The notes under the pieces were generated by a model that saw only the letters and a list, made by a program, of their open reading frames with translations, made no database searches and was not told the origin of the DNA. From Poa pratensis (taxonomy: Eukaryota > Streptophyta > Magnoliopsida > Poales > Poaceae), in NCBI GenBank assembly GCA_947311845.1, contig CAMZMU010000096.1, forward strand, positions 11,196,507 to 11,260,506: a stretch of 64,000 nt of DNA. The letters are read 5' to 3'. Of the stretch, positions 31,665-43,715 are shown in pieces (within the stretch, counting starts at the first letter, position 1; each line of letters begins with the position of its first letter). The position numbers and the translations under genes were made by a program.

Positions 31665-32899
31665 GAAAAGTTTTGGTTGAAACCATGACACCTACACCCC
31701 CACACATTTTGGAGTTTTTCTTTTTTATCTCTCAAATAATACAACATGAATGGATTTAAAACTTTCCAGGTCGTGAAACATTTCAACTAGAATGTGGAAA
31801 AAATAGTTCGGATTCTTTTTGTATTATTTTAATATTTAAAACTCAAAAGATTTTCCTTAAATAATAATTATATATTTAATGTCATTAAAATCCCGAACTA
31901 ATTTTCTCACGTTCTATCTCAAATGTTTTAGTGATCTGCAAAGTTTCAAATTCATATATGTTGTATTGTTTGAGAGATACAGAAAAAAAGATGTTTATGA
32001 GGGGAAAAGGCTAACATGGATCTTGATGCACCTATGAACAACCCAGATAGGGGGTGTAACTGAGTCGGTGTTCAGAAAAATTGCTCTCATGATGGGAAAG
32101 TTTTGGTTGAACACCATGACATCTACATCCCGACACTTTTTTGAGTTTTTCTTTTTTGTATCTCTCAAACAATACAACATATGGATGCAGGTCACTAAAA
32201 CATTACAACTAGAATGTGGAAAAAACAGTTCGCATTTTTTTCTAAAAATTAAAATTTCAAACAATTTAGAAATTCAAAAGACTTTCATTAAATATATATT
32301 TAATGTTATAAAAATCCCGAACTGATTTTCTCACATTCTATCTCAAATGTTTTATTGATCTGCAAAGTTTCAAATCCATAGGCTGTATGGTTTGAGAGAT
32401 ACAAAAAAGAGAAGTTGTTTATGAGGGAAAAAAGGGCTAGCACGGATCGTGATGCACCTATGAACAAGCTAGATAGGGGGATGTAACCGAGTCGGTGTCT
32501 AGAAAAACTGCTCTCATGATGGGAAAGTTTTGGTTGAACACCATGACACCTACAGCCCCACACTTTTTCGAGTTTTTTCCTTGTATCTCTCAAAAATATA
32601 ACATAGGATTTGAAACTTTGCAGGTCACTGAAACATGACAACTAGAATGTGGAAAAATAGTTCCAAATCCTTTTGTGAAATTTAAATTTTCAAATATTTA
32701 AAATTCAAAAGACTTGCATATATATTTAATATCATAAAAATCCCTAACTAATTTCCTCACATTGTATCTCAAATGTTTTAATGATCTGGAAATTTTCAAA
32801 TCCATAGGTTGTATGGTTTGAGAGATTAAAAAAAGAGAAGTTGGTTATGAGAAAAAAGAGTTAGTACGGATATTGATGCACCTATGGACAACTCAGATA

Positions 32900-32935
<36 letters not shown>
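31665..32935. repeat. Three-unit tandem repeat in SPX-MFS intron 6
   Basis: Units of about 425 bp begin near 31665, 32090 and 32515. All three begin with ATGATG-GAAAAGTTTTGGTTGAA and contain CTAGAATGTGGAAAAA; each ends in a G tract with GAGTCGGTGTT after it. Within each unit, TATCTCTCAAA-AATA-AACAT pairs with a later inverted copy ending GTTTGAGAGAT, so each unit can fold into a large hairpin. Together with flanks they swell the intron to about 1.4 kb. Confidence 0.8.

Positions 32936-32938
<3 letters not shown>
32902..32938 (+). repeat. Run of 37 G
   Basis: This uninterrupted G37 tract stands where the two earlier repeat units have only GGGGG. It could form G-quadruplexes on the transcribed RNA strand, or its length may be an assembly or sequencing artefact. 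Confidence 0.9.
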
Positions 32939-32942
<4 letters not shown>

Positions 32943-33044
32943 CTTGAGTCGGTGTTTAGAAAAACTACTCTCAGTCATTCCCTCCCATATTATCTTGATC
33001 ATGATTTATGGAGTATATACTTCCCTCCTACAGGACACCTGAAG

Positions 33045-33134
33045 CATCTGCTGAAGCAAGACGCTCATGGCGACAATGACCAGGAGGAACATCTGCTGAA
33101 GCAAGACGCTCATGGCGACAATGACCAGGAGGAA
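33045..33134 (+). repeat. Perfect 45-bp tandem duplication in exon 7
   Basis: Positions 33045-33089 and 33090-33134 are identical and encode [15 protein letters not shown] twice in frame, in the cytosolic loop between the two halves of the MFS domain. The lack of any difference suggests it is recent. Confidence 0.92.
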
Positions 33135-33811
33135 GAGGCGCCGAGTCCAGCAGCTGCACCTTCAGTTGTTGAGGCCTACAGACTCCTCACTCCATCGGTG
33201 AAGGTGCAGCTACTGATCTACTTCATGCTCAAGTTCTCCATGGAAATCCTGCTCTCGGAGTCGAGCGTGGTGACCAGCTACTACTTCGGCTGGACAACGA
33301 GCACGGTGGCGTTGTTCCTGGCCACGCTGGGCCTCACCGTGCTCCCCGTCAACGCGGTCGTCGGCACCTACATCAGCAACATGTTCGAGGACCGGCAGAT
33401 CCTTCTGGCGTCGGAGGTCGTGCTTCTAGCGGGTGTGTTGTTGAGCTTCAACCTGGTGGGGACGACGTACACGGCGGCGCAGTACGTGAGCTCGGCGCTG
33501 CTGACGTTCGTGTCGGCGGAGGTGCTGGAGGGGGTGAACCTGTCGCTGCTGTCGCAGGTGATGCCGGCGCGGCTGTCGCGCGGCACCTGGAACGGCGGGC
33601 TCCTGTCCACGGAGGCCGGCACGCTAGCACGGGTGGCCGCCGACGGGACCATCACGCTGGCCGGGTACCTCGGACGGGGGATGCTTCTGAATGTGACGCT
33701 GATGCCGTCGCTGCTCATCTGCGTGGCGTCCATCGCCGCCACGCTCTCCACCTACAACTCGCTCTTCTACTAGCCAGTGTGACGCGTGGTTGTTTTTTCG
33801 TGTGTGATTTT

Positions 33812-36800
33812 TGTTAACGTGAGATATTTTGTATAGCTGTGTACGTTTATTTTCTACCAAATCTCACCGAGTCTGTTCGGTTGAAGATCTACACGGTAGT
33901 TCTTTTCTTGGTTTCCAAGACTCTGTACACGAGGCATATATATATGAGCTGACCGCCCCTTTGCGTGGCGTGTCTTTCCCTCAATCTCTATTCTCGTTTT
34001 ACTCGTTTATATGGTATCAGACTGAACACTTCGATCCAATCTAGCTTCCGCAAAACCACCATGAGCGCCTCCCCACCTCCACTTCAGCAGCGCCTGCACC
34101 TGGTTCCCTCCAGGCCAGCAGGCGTACCCCACGCAGTTGGCACCACTCCATGGCCAGGCGTTCGGATGGAGCGCACCACCGCCTGCGATGTCGTACGTCC
34201 CGTATGGCACTGGCGGCATCAGCTCCGGCGCACCAGCATGGGATTGTTCGGCACTGAACAACACGCCACCTCCTCCAACGCAGGTGGATGGGTTATGGAC
34301 TCCGGTGCCACCTCCCACATGGTCTCGGACCCGGTATAATCTCCTCTCCCACCCCATTATCTCCTTCTTCCCATGTCACCGTTGGCAACGGTTTTTCTTT
34401 ACCTATTTCTTCCACTGGTCACACTACTCTATCTACACCACACCGCACGTTTCTTTTAAATAATGTCTTAGTCGTCCCTGACATCATCAAAAACCTTCTT
34501 TCTACGCGTCAATTTACTATTGATAATTCTTGTTCCGTGGAATATGACCCATCTGGATTTTCCATCAAGGATCTTCGAACCCGGCGTGAGATCTTACGTT
34601 GTAGTAGTCCCGGTCCACTCTATGAGTTTTACACAAGCACCAGCTCATCAGCACCCTTCGGCCTCGTCGCCTCCACCGACTCCACCGAGCTATGGCATCG
34701 CCGCTTAGGACATCCAGGTCGTGACGCTACGTCACATTTATCTAGACAATTTTGCTATTCCATGTAATAATGCTACTATGGTTTGTCATGCATGTCAACT
34801 TGGCAAGCACGTCCGTCTACCTTTTTCTAGGTCTCAAACTATTTCTGTTGTTCCTTTTCAGTTAATCCACTGTGATTTATGGACCTCTCCGTTGCGAGTA
34901 ATTCTGGTCTTAAATACTACCTTGTCATAGTCGACGATTTCTCTCATTTTATGTGGACTTTTCCCCTACGGCGCAAATCCGACACTTGTGACGTCCTCAT
35001 TAATTTCATTGCCTATGCCCGCACCCAGTTCAACCTGCCTGTCGTCTCTCTCCAAACCGACAATGGAACCGAGTTCGTTAACTCTACCTAGTCGAATTTC
35101 TTACTCGCCATGGCATACATCTTCGCATGTCCTGTCCCTATACCTCTCCACAAAATGGCAAAGCTGAGCGTGCCTTGCGTACTCTCAACGACGTTACCCG
35201 TACCCTCCTTTTTCAAGCACACATGCCACCCTCCTACTGGGCCGAGGCCCTTGCCGCTGCAACATATCTCGTTAATCGCCGTCCGTGTCAACCACTAGAT
35301 TTTCGTATTCCCTACACCGTCCTCTACCAAAAGCCAGCCTCCTACTCCGATCTTCGGGTCTTCGGTTGTCTTTGCTACCCAAACCAGTCTGCCACGGCTC
35401 CACATAAACTCTCTCCCCGCTCGACTGCATGTGTCTTCTTAGGCTACCCTTCGTCTCACCGTGGCTATCGATGTCTGGATCTTTCTACTCGTCGAGTCAT
35501 CATTTCACGGCACGTCGTTTTTGACGAGAACAATTTTCCTTTCGCACATGCACAGCCAGTTCAGCCGGCCGACTCCCTCGATTTCTTGCTTGACCTCGCC
35601 ACTACGCAGCAAAACCCACCCGTGTTCACCACGGCCCAGCCCAGCATGCATGCATCCACTACGCAGCAAAACCCACCCGTGTTCACCACGGTCCAGCCCA
35701 GCATGCATGCATCCATTCCTGATCGCTCACGTCCTAGCTCGCCTACACATGCTAGCTCACCGTGTCTTCTTCCAATTCTAAATCGCCCGTGTGCTCTCCC
35801 CGCTCACCGGCTAGCCCTCCCAGCTCGCCGCCCTCCCCAGCTGCAGCGACACCTCCGACCCCACCCACTCCCCACCACCTCCACCTGGCCGTGCCGTTCC
35901 GGCCGTCAACACACATACGATGCTCACTCGTACAAAACACGGTGTCCCCATACAGCCCAAAGAGCGCCTGAATCTCACGGCTGTCCACTCTTCTGTTTCT
36001 CCCATCCCTAAGACATACCGGGGTGCCCTCCAGGACCCGCACTGGCGTGCCGCCATGCATGACGAGTATACTGCGCTTATCCATAACCGTACTTGGTCGC
36101 TCGTACCTCGTCCAGTTGGTGCTAACATTGTTTCAGGCAAATGGATCTTCAAGCATAAGTTTGCTTCTGATGGTGGTCTAGCTCGCTACAAGGCTCGCTG
36201 GGTTGTTCGAGGATTCTCCCAGCAACCGGGAGTTGATTTCGATGAGACTTTCAGCCCCGTCGTCAAGCCCGCCACGATCCGCATTGTCCTCAGCATCGCC
36301 GCCTCTCGTGCCTGGCCGATTCATCAGCTTGACGTCAAGAACGCCTTCCTCCATGGTAATCTTGACGAGGTGGTCTACTGCGAGCAACCACCTGGCTTTA
36401 TCGACTCGACTCGTCCTCAACATGTATGTCGACTCCACAAGTCTCTCTACGGCCTCAAGCAGGCTCCTCGGGCGTGGTACCAGCGGTTCGCCCACTACGC
36501 GCATCGCCTCGGGTTTGTCGCGTCTCTCTCTGACGCCTCCTTGTTCGTCCTTCGACGGGGTGACGAGCTCGCCTATCTCCTCCTATACGTGGACGACATC
36601 ATCCTCACCGCCTCCAGCACCGGTCTTCTTCAGCACATCACCGGTCTTCTTCACAGTGAGTTCTCGATGACCGATCTCGGGGATCTCTCATTTTTCCTCG
36701 GCATCGCGGTCACTCGTTCGCCCTCGGGGATGTTGCTCTCACAACGTCAGTACGCCATCGACCTTCTACATCGCGCCGGCATGCAGGATTGCAACCCGTG

Positions 36801-37746
36801 TCCTACCCCATCGACACTCGTTGCAAACTCTCGGCGGATGACGGCCCTCTTGTTGCTGATCCCACCGAGTATCGCAGCTTCGCAGGTGCTCTACAGTACT
36901 TGACCCTGACGCGTCCAGACATCGCGCATGCTGTTCAGCAGGCGTGCCTATACATGCATGCTCCTCGGGAACCGCACCTCAACCTAGTCAAACGGATTCT
37001 GCGCTACGTCAAGGGAACTCTCGATCTTGGCCTTCAGCTACACTCCACTCCAGCCACATCACTTACAGCTTATTCGGATGCTGATTGGGCCGGCTGCCCC
37101 GACACTCGACGGTCTACGTCTGGTTACTGCGTCTACCTCGGCGACAACCTCGTTTCCTGGTCCTCTAAACGCCAGGCAACGGTCTCTCGATCCAGTGCTG
37201 AAGCAGAATATCGTGCGGTGGCTCACGTGGTGGCTGAATGTTGTTGGCTTCGCCAACTTCTTCAGGAGCTTCATCGTCCCCTACATACTGCGACTGTCGT
37301 GTTCTGTGATAATGTCAGCGCTGTCTACATGGCTTCTAATCCGGTTCAGCATCGCCGCACGAAGCACATCGAGATTGACATCCACTTCGTCCGGGAAAAG
37401 GTGTCTCTCGGTCAGATTCGGGTTCTTCATGTGCCGTCCTCGCACCAGTTTGCAGATATTATGACGAAGGGTCTGCCGTCCCAGCTGTTTTTGGACTTTC
37501 GGTACAGTCTATGCGTTCGATCGCCCGACGCATTGACTGCGGGGGGATGTTAACGTGAGATATTTTGTATAGCTGTGTACGTTTATTTTCTACCAAATCT
37601 CACCGAGTCTGTTCGGTTGAAGATCTACACGGTAGTTCTTTTCTTGGTTTCCAAGACTCTGTACACGAGGCATATATATATGAGCTGACCGCCCCTTTGC
37701 GTGGCGTGTCTTTCCCTCAATCTCTATTCTCGTTTTACTCGTTTAT
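33812..37746 (+). mobile_element. Young Copia retrotransposon in the SPX-MFS 3' UTR
   Basis: The LTRs at 33812-34010 and 37548-37746 (199-200 bp, starting TGTTAACGTGAGATATTTTG) appear identical base for base. The target duplication is ATTTT (33807-33811 and 37747-37751). A TGGTATCAG primer site follows the 5' LTR, and a GCGGGGGG purine tract precedes the 3' LTR. The insertion is 38 bp after the SPX-MFS stop codon, in the same orientation. Confidence 0.92.
34061..37553 (+). pseudogene. Copia polyprotein remnant, gag mostly deleted
   Basis: The domains are in Copia order but spread over several frames. An aspartic protease has DSGATSHM near 34300. The pre-integrase region has WHRRLGHPG near 34690 and a CHAC zinc finger near 34780. 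The integrase has DDFSHFMWTF and QTDNGTEFVN (34930-35085), then a stop at 35088, and resumes with SPQNGKAERALRTLN. Reverse transcriptase spans 35920-36780 (KARWVVRGFSQ, YVDDIILT), and after another frame change RNase H spans 36790-37550 (YSDADWAG, SSAEAEYRA, DIMTKG). Only about 230 bp separate the primer site from the protease, so the gag body is gone. The copy cannot encode its own proteins. Confidence 0.88.
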
Positions 37747-37751
37747 ATTTT

Positions 37752-38227
37752 TGGTTCGTATTTGCTGTGACTCGTGGATTAGTGGCAACCGAGCTGCGTG
37801 ACTGCGTCTGAGTACTTGTTTTCCGCTCGATGGAAATACGAAATCGAGGGCTTCGGATCAGAGCACCGCGTATTTTATGTCAACGCTGAGTGTTTTTTTA
37901 AAAAACAGAGTCATAAGTTTTGGGTCACCTCGTTAATCAAAAAGAAAAAAATGTCCGATTACTTAGCGGAAAATTGAGCAAAAACCGACACAAATATACC
38001 CTCACTGACAATCTTGAGGGTATGCCAACCTGACTACCAACACAGTCTTGGTCTATTCTGCACAAGAGAAATATCCAACGATTTCAATGCTACGGCGCCA
38101 AAATGTTAATTACCAATGGTTGTGTATTACACACTCTGTTTCACAATGTAATCCTTTTTAGCAAGCTGAGTATTTTCTTAAAACATGTAAAGGGTGGACA
38201 CCGATGATGAAAAGGTTGGAGTGAAGG
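37752..38227 (+). other. Continuation of the SPX-MFS 3' flank
   Basis: This is host sequence after the Copia insertion. No gene or element ends are seen. Confidence 0.4.
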
Positions 38228-38513
38228 TGTGAGATCCTGGCCCAGGGCTTAATAAGATTGATAAAATACTCATATCAATAAGTTGCAACTTTTTTTTCTT
38301 CTGAAATCTCATCTGAAAAGAACTCCGAAGTTAAGCGTGCTTGGCCCAGAGCGATTTGAGGATGGGTGACCGCCCGGGAAGTCCTTACGGGTGCGCACGA
38401 GTGAGGAGAAAGTGCGCAGAAAAGACCAACGTTGATCTGTGGGGCCAGACTAGAGATCCTAGAGAGCTGCCAGGGGGTGACAGGCCCGGCCCGGGGTGGG
38501 CCGGGGTGTTACA
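38228..38513 (+). mobile_element. Cassandra solo LTR with 5S-like segment
   Basis: The 286-bp LTR starts TGTGAGATCCTGGCCC and ends GGGCCGGGGTGTTACA, with target duplication GAAGG (38223-38227 and 38514-38518). The middle (38319-38398) is clearly like 5S rRNA (GAACTCCGAAGTTAAGCGTG, GAGGATGGGTGACC, CGGGAAGTCC), the hallmark of Cassandra TRIMs, whose LTRs carry Pol III promoter boxes. No primer site follows, so it is a solo LTR left by recombination. It is not a functional 5S gene because about the first 40 nt of 5S are missing. Confidence 0.9.
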
Positions 38514-40757
38514 GAAGGGGGATCCTATGAGATATTTCGTGGAATTTCTTACTGAGATCAGTATGCTTTGATATTCAAAAAGATGTAATGGAACTTGTTT
38601 AGTTTTGAAGAGGTGTGCTAGTTGTTTGAAAGGAGTGAGTAGTGACTTATGTTGATGTTTTTGCTCTTGTCTAGGTGTAATCCTTGGTATTAGAAGAACT
38701 CTTCGCACGTGTTGTGTCTGATTTTTATTGAGAAATAAGCTTGGCTTTTTGGAGGACTCATGTTTGTGTGTGTTGTTTTACTTCTTAAGTGAAGGTTGGA
38801 GCTATGTGCTTATGTAAAAAAAACTGGTATGCTGCACACACACACATCACCGAAGTGAGGGACATCGTCAGGGTTACCCACCGATGTCATATTCACTCCT
38901 TTTTGGGTCAATGACTAACTTCACCGATGCTCGCTATAGCGGCCTCGTGATGCACGCGCCGGATCATTTCAAACAATCGAGTCTTCGCGTAGAAAACTGA
39001 CACCTCCGATTTTGATGATGAGCTCCAAAGAGGAGATCCTAGAGAGCTGCCAGGGGTGACAGGCCCGGCCCGGGAGTGGGCCGGGGTGTTATAGAAGGGG
39101 CATCCTATGAGATATTCCGTGGAATTTCTTACTGAGATCAGTATGCTTTGATAATCAAAAAGACGTAATGGAACTTGTTTAGTTTTCAAGAAGTGTGCTA
39201 GTTGTTTGAAAGGAGTGAGTAGTGACTTATGTTGATATTTTCTTATGTAGGTGTAATCGTTGGTATTAGAAGAACTCTTCGCACCGTGTTGTGTCTGATT
39301 TTTATTGAGAAATAAGCTTGGCTTTTTGGAGGACTCATGTTTGTGTGTGTTGTTTTACTTCTTAAGTGAAGGTTGGAGCTATGTGCTTATGTAAAAAAAA
39401 ACTCGTATGCTGCACACACACACATCACCGAAGTGAGGGACATCGTCAGGGTTACCCACCGATGTCATATTCACTCCTTTTTGGGTCAATGACTAACTTC
39501 ACCGATGCTCGCTACAACGGCCTCGTGATGCACGCGCCGGATCATGTCAAACAATCGAGTCTTCACGTAGAAGACTGACACCTCCAATTTTGATGATGAG
39601 CTCCAAGAGAGATCCTAGAGAGCTGCCAGGGGTGACAGGCCGGCCCGGGGTGGGCCGGGGTGTTATAGAAGGGGCATCCTATGAGATATTCCGTGGAATT
39701 TCTTACTGAGATCAGTATGCTTTGAGATTCAAAAAGATGTAATGGAACGTGTTTAGTTTTCAAGAAGTGTGCTAGTTGTTTGAAAGGAGTGAGTAGTGAC
39801 TTATGTTGATGTTTTTTCTTGTCTAGGTGTAATCGTTCGTATTAGAAGAACTCTTCGCACATGTTGTGTCTGATTTTTATTGAGAAATAAGCTTGGCTTT
39901 TTGGAGGACTCATGTTTGTGTGTGTTGTTTTACTTCTTAAGTGAAGGTTGGAGCTATGTGCTTATGTAAAAAAACTCGTATGCTGCACACACACACACAC
40001 CGAAGTGAGGGACATCGTAGGGTTACCCACCGATGTCATATTCACTCCTTTTTGGTCAATGACTCTAACTTCACCGATGCTCGCTATACGGCCTCGTGAT
40101 GCACACCGGATCGTGTCAAACAATCGAGTCTTCACGTAGAAGACTGACACCTCGATTTTGATGATGAGCTCCAAAGAGGAGATCCTAGAGAGCTGCCAGG
40201 GGTGACAGGCCCGGCCCGGGGGTGGGCCAGGGTGTTATAGAAGGGGCACCTATGAGATATTTCGTGAATTTCTTACTGAGATCAGTATGCTTTGATATTT
40301 ATAAAGATGTAATGGAACTTGTTTAGTTTTCAAGAGGTGTGCTTGTTGTTTGAAAGGAGTGAGTAGTGACTTATGTTGATGTTTTTGCTCTTGTCTAGGT
40401 GTAATCCTTGGTATTAGAAGAACTCTTCGCACGTGTTGTGTCTGATTTTTATTGAGAAATAAGCTTGGCTTTTTGGAGGACTCATGTTTATGTGTGTTGT
40501 TTTACTACTTAAGTGAAGGTTGGAGCTATGTGCTTAACTAAAAAAACTCGTATGCTGCACACACACACACATCACCGAAGTGAGGGACATCGTCGAGGTT
40601 ACCCACCGATGTCATCGTCACACTTTTTTGGGTCAATGACTCTAACTTCACCGATGCTCGCTACAACGGCCTCGTGATGCACGCCGGATCATGTCAAACA
40701 ATCGAGTCTTCACGTAGAAGACTGACACCTCCGATTTTGATGATGAGCTCCAAAGAG
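38453..40757. repeat. Four-unit 570-580 bp tandem array starting in the Cassandra LTR
   Basis: Units run 38453-39032, 39033-39608, 39609-40178 and 40179-40757. Each begins with the last 60 bp of the Cassandra LTR (GAGATCCTAGAGAGCTGCC...GGGTGTTA-A), followed by the same non-coding sequence, including a CA microsatellite (for example 38834-38850), and ends GATGAGCTCCAAAGAG. All joints fall at GAGAT, a word present both in the LTR (38453) and at the right border (40758-40762). Micro-homology there probably started the first duplication. No coding frame runs through the units. Confidence 0.92.
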
Positions 40758-40979
40758 GAGATATGAAAGACCGGACCGGTGAAGATCCTCACAAGTGGAC
40801 CACCCAATGGAGGTCATCTTTGCCGCTCGACACCCAATGGAGCTATACTTTCCATTTTATTTTCTCCAGGTTTCTTGTCATTAATGGGAATTCCAAGCTA
40901 TATACATGGAGACTCACGTTTATTGTATATTTCAATTTTATGAAAGTTTATCTGCAAACCTGATACTTGTTGAAACAAA

Positions 40980-41300
40980 CAGAGCATGAACTTAAGATTG
41001 TTGGTTTCGCACAAATCATCTTCAAGGGGAGTATTCTATCATCTTTATACTACAAGATGGCAATACCAGTCTCTAACAAGTGTGGGCGCAAGCCAATGAA
41101 CAGACCGTGCCGTTGAGTCTTGTCTATGAGAACTTGGAGACGTCTACTACTAGATCATCAAGTAAATAAGAGAATGGTTCACCTTGTTTCAACCCTTGAT
41201 GTGTACTGAAGTAAGTCCCCACTTCACCATTCAGCTTAATCCCTGCCTTTCCACTTATAGTACTTTTCACAACCAAATGCGCTTGGTAAACCTTCCATTT
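40980..41300 (-). pseudogene. LINE reverse transcriptase fragment
   Basis: On the minus strand, one frame near 41150-41270 reads AGIKLNGEVGTYFSTHQGL followed by KQGEPFS. This matches the conserved LINE RT region with G-RQGDPLSP. The fragment is short, degenerate and without ends. Confidence 0.6.
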
Positions 41301-41784
41301 CTATAGTTTTGAGAAAGAAGGGCAATTTGAAACTGTCAAAATCTTTCTCAAATTTGTTTTTAAAAGCACCTATTTTTTTGTGAGCTTCATTCAATACCTA
41401 AGAAAAGCTACTCCTCCATTATATACCTTCCTTTTATCAATGTTGTTTGAGATGCTCCAGGCACATACAGATGATCTGAATGAGTCTCTTAACAAACATT
41501 TAGTGATGATTTTGAAAACTAAATTCAACAAACATATGGTTCTATATTTTTGTATCTATCTTTATTTTTTCCTTAGGGATCAAGAAAATGACCCCATAAT
41601 TTATTATGTCAATATCTAGTTTACCATCCAGGAAATCCTCTAAAAGCTTAAATAGACCACCTATCACTTTGCGTTATTAGTTGCCATCCCATGAACAACT
41701 TAATTTAATTATTCGTAGAACATTTTATAGCAAATAATTATTTATTCTCTCAGCAATTTGTACAAAACCTTTAGGGGAGATGCT

Positions 41785-43710
41785 TGTTGGGTTGGGTATA
41801 TGGAAAACAAAAAAATTCGCGAAACTACGTAACACCCAAGATCAATCTACGAAGATGTAACTACGTGTTTGGATCTAGTACACATCAGCACCTTTAGCGG
41901 AAGACGGTGTTGGTGAAGTTGTCGATGAAGCATGTTGAAAATTCTCACGACCAATCCTGGCGGTGAGAATGTCGCCGACTCCCCGCGCTCCCACTTAGAA
42001 GTTCAAATGTATGATCTCTCCACCAGTATCCACGCGTCCAACACTTCAATCCACCAACACTCCGTCGTCCAGGACGTGCTGCCGCAATGAGAGAACAACC
42101 TTTCGGCGTGGGTGTATATTAGATCAATTAGATCTATATAAGAGGTAGAGGTTTATCAACACATGAGATCTAGAGAGAGAGAGGAGAGAGAGCAATGGGC
42201 AATTGTGTGTCTCCCATTGGGGGTATGTGGGGTATATAAAGAGGAGGGGAGGGAGCCAGGGCAAACCGACTTGGAGAAGGGCTCCCCAAGTCGGCCACCA
42301 CCTCCACCTAGGGCACCGCCAGCCCTAGGGTTGGTGCGACGCGCCCCCGCCCTTTTCCTTCTATGGGAATTACTTGGAGTCCAATTCGTCCCATAGGGCC
42401 CAATCCGAATTGCCCATGGGGGCTTTCTTGCCCCCAAACGAAAGTGGAGGAGCAGCTTTGGGAGGGCCGCCGCCGGCCTAGGTGGGCCCCAGGGACCCAT
42501 GCGGCTGCCCCCACGTGGGGTGCAGCCCCCACTACCGGCACTCCCCCTTCTCGGTATTTCACAGATATCCTCTGGATCACTATATAACCTCCATATAAAA
42601 CTTCAAAATAAATCCGACAGCTGTAGAAACTATTTCGACGGCCCGAACATCTCATGCCCGCTTATAAATTCCTGAAACACTTCCGGTATCTCTCGACATC
42701 ATGTGTCTTTCTAGAATTGTCCGAAACAATTTCAGAGTGTCACCGATAACATTGCCATGTTCCCTGTGTCTCTCAAACCTACCTACCTACTAAAATATCT
42801 CTCAATAAAGATTAAAGCACCTTAAGCGTGTGACCCGGTAGGTTTGGTAATACATAGACATGCCCCGGAACACTTTTCAGCAATAACCAACATCGAAGCC
42901 ATGGACACCCATGATGGTTCCTATGCATACACGAACACATCAAGCGAACCTGTCATTACTCATGTTGCTAATCCCTTTACTTCATGATACTAGTGATTTC
43001 CCGAGGTGAGATTTCAGTATTCTTGCGATTAAACTTTTTAATCACTATACCCGTTATCCTCGTACCAATATCACTCTCACTTTTCTAATTTCGTATTCTG
43101 ATATCCTCGTGACAACTTTGACGCTGTGTCTGGCTAGATGGTAGGATGATATCATAATACTGAGAGGTTCCGGAGCGTATCTCTCCATCATCAGGAGGAG
43201 CAAGATCTCACTCTTAAACAATCCTAGTTTCGTGCACACTTTAGGATATACCTGAGAACCGCCGTGATGATCATCCAGTTACAGAATGACGTTAGATGAT
43301 AATCTAAGCATACCTGTCAAGCATGTGGTCACTAGATATTCTCATGGTCTAAGATTTATGCAAAATGATAACTTCATAAAACATTTATACTAACATGACG
43401 CATAATAGCTCATAGCAAGATCATATAACTGGGTCAGTTCAGTACTATTATTCTGCCAACAATATACTCTCACAGTTGTGGACTTAACTTAGTCCATGAT
43501 AAGAACAACGTGATCATTAAGCAACATGCAAGCTAATCTTAGAGGCTAGATTAGTAACACTTGTTTGTTTACTTCCTTACACGTGCTTGAGTTTTCCTTT
43601 AAATCTCATATACATGTGTCATAGCAGTTATAGCATGAGATATAAACATTAATAATGAACCAGAATAAATAATAATATAATATTATTACCTCTAGGTCAT
43701 ATCCCCAACA
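41785..43710 (-). mobile_element. Angela/WIS-like Copia solo LTR
   Basis: The 1926-bp segment begins and ends with TGTTGGG and CCCAACA inverted ends. It is flanked by the 5-bp duplication ATGCT (41780-41784 and 43711-43715). On the minus strand it starts TGTTGGGGATATGACCTAGAGG, contains CCGGAAGTGTTTC, and has a TTTATATACC TATA box near 42230, resembling the 1.7-1.9 kb LTRs of the WIS/Angela/BARE group. No internal domain or second LTR is present, so it is a solo LTR. The proline-rich frames at 42160-42650 are part of it and not genes. Confidence 0.85.
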
Positions 43711-43715
43711 ATGCT

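Larger units (their letters stand above)
29779..33773 (+). pseudogene. SPX-MFS3: SPX-MFS vacuolar phosphate transporter, frameshifted
   Basis: Seven exons fit: 29779-29831, 29928-30048, 30135-30446, 30551-30658, 30748-31210, 31322-31641 and 33034-33773. The first four encode an SPX domain (MVNFSKKLTKDQIPGWEEYY through about residue 198), which senses inositol pyrophosphates. Exons 5-7 encode the MFS transporter ([55 protein letters not shown], ending LSTYNSLFY). The family (PHT5/VPT) moves phosphate into the vacuole, and rice SPX-MFS3 is the closest match from memory. One base is missing near 30799-30801 in exon 5 (CTCGACAATTTC where codons need ACA-AAT). Exon 5 is 463 nt, whereas the splice phases require 464. 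Translation would stop at 30832 after about 226 residues, leaving SPX only. The intended product is about 705 residues. A Copia element lies in the 3' UTR. Confidence 0.85.

Noticed and set aside
38319..38398. 5S rRNA gene
   Set aside because: The first part of 5S is missing and the segment lies within a Cassandra LTR bounded by a target duplication.
38453..40757. CRISPR array
   Set aside because: Units are 570-580 bp with no short repeat/spacer pattern, and the DNA is plant nuclear.
42156..42655. Proline-rich frames
   Set aside because: They lie inside the Angela/WIS-like solo LTR leader region.
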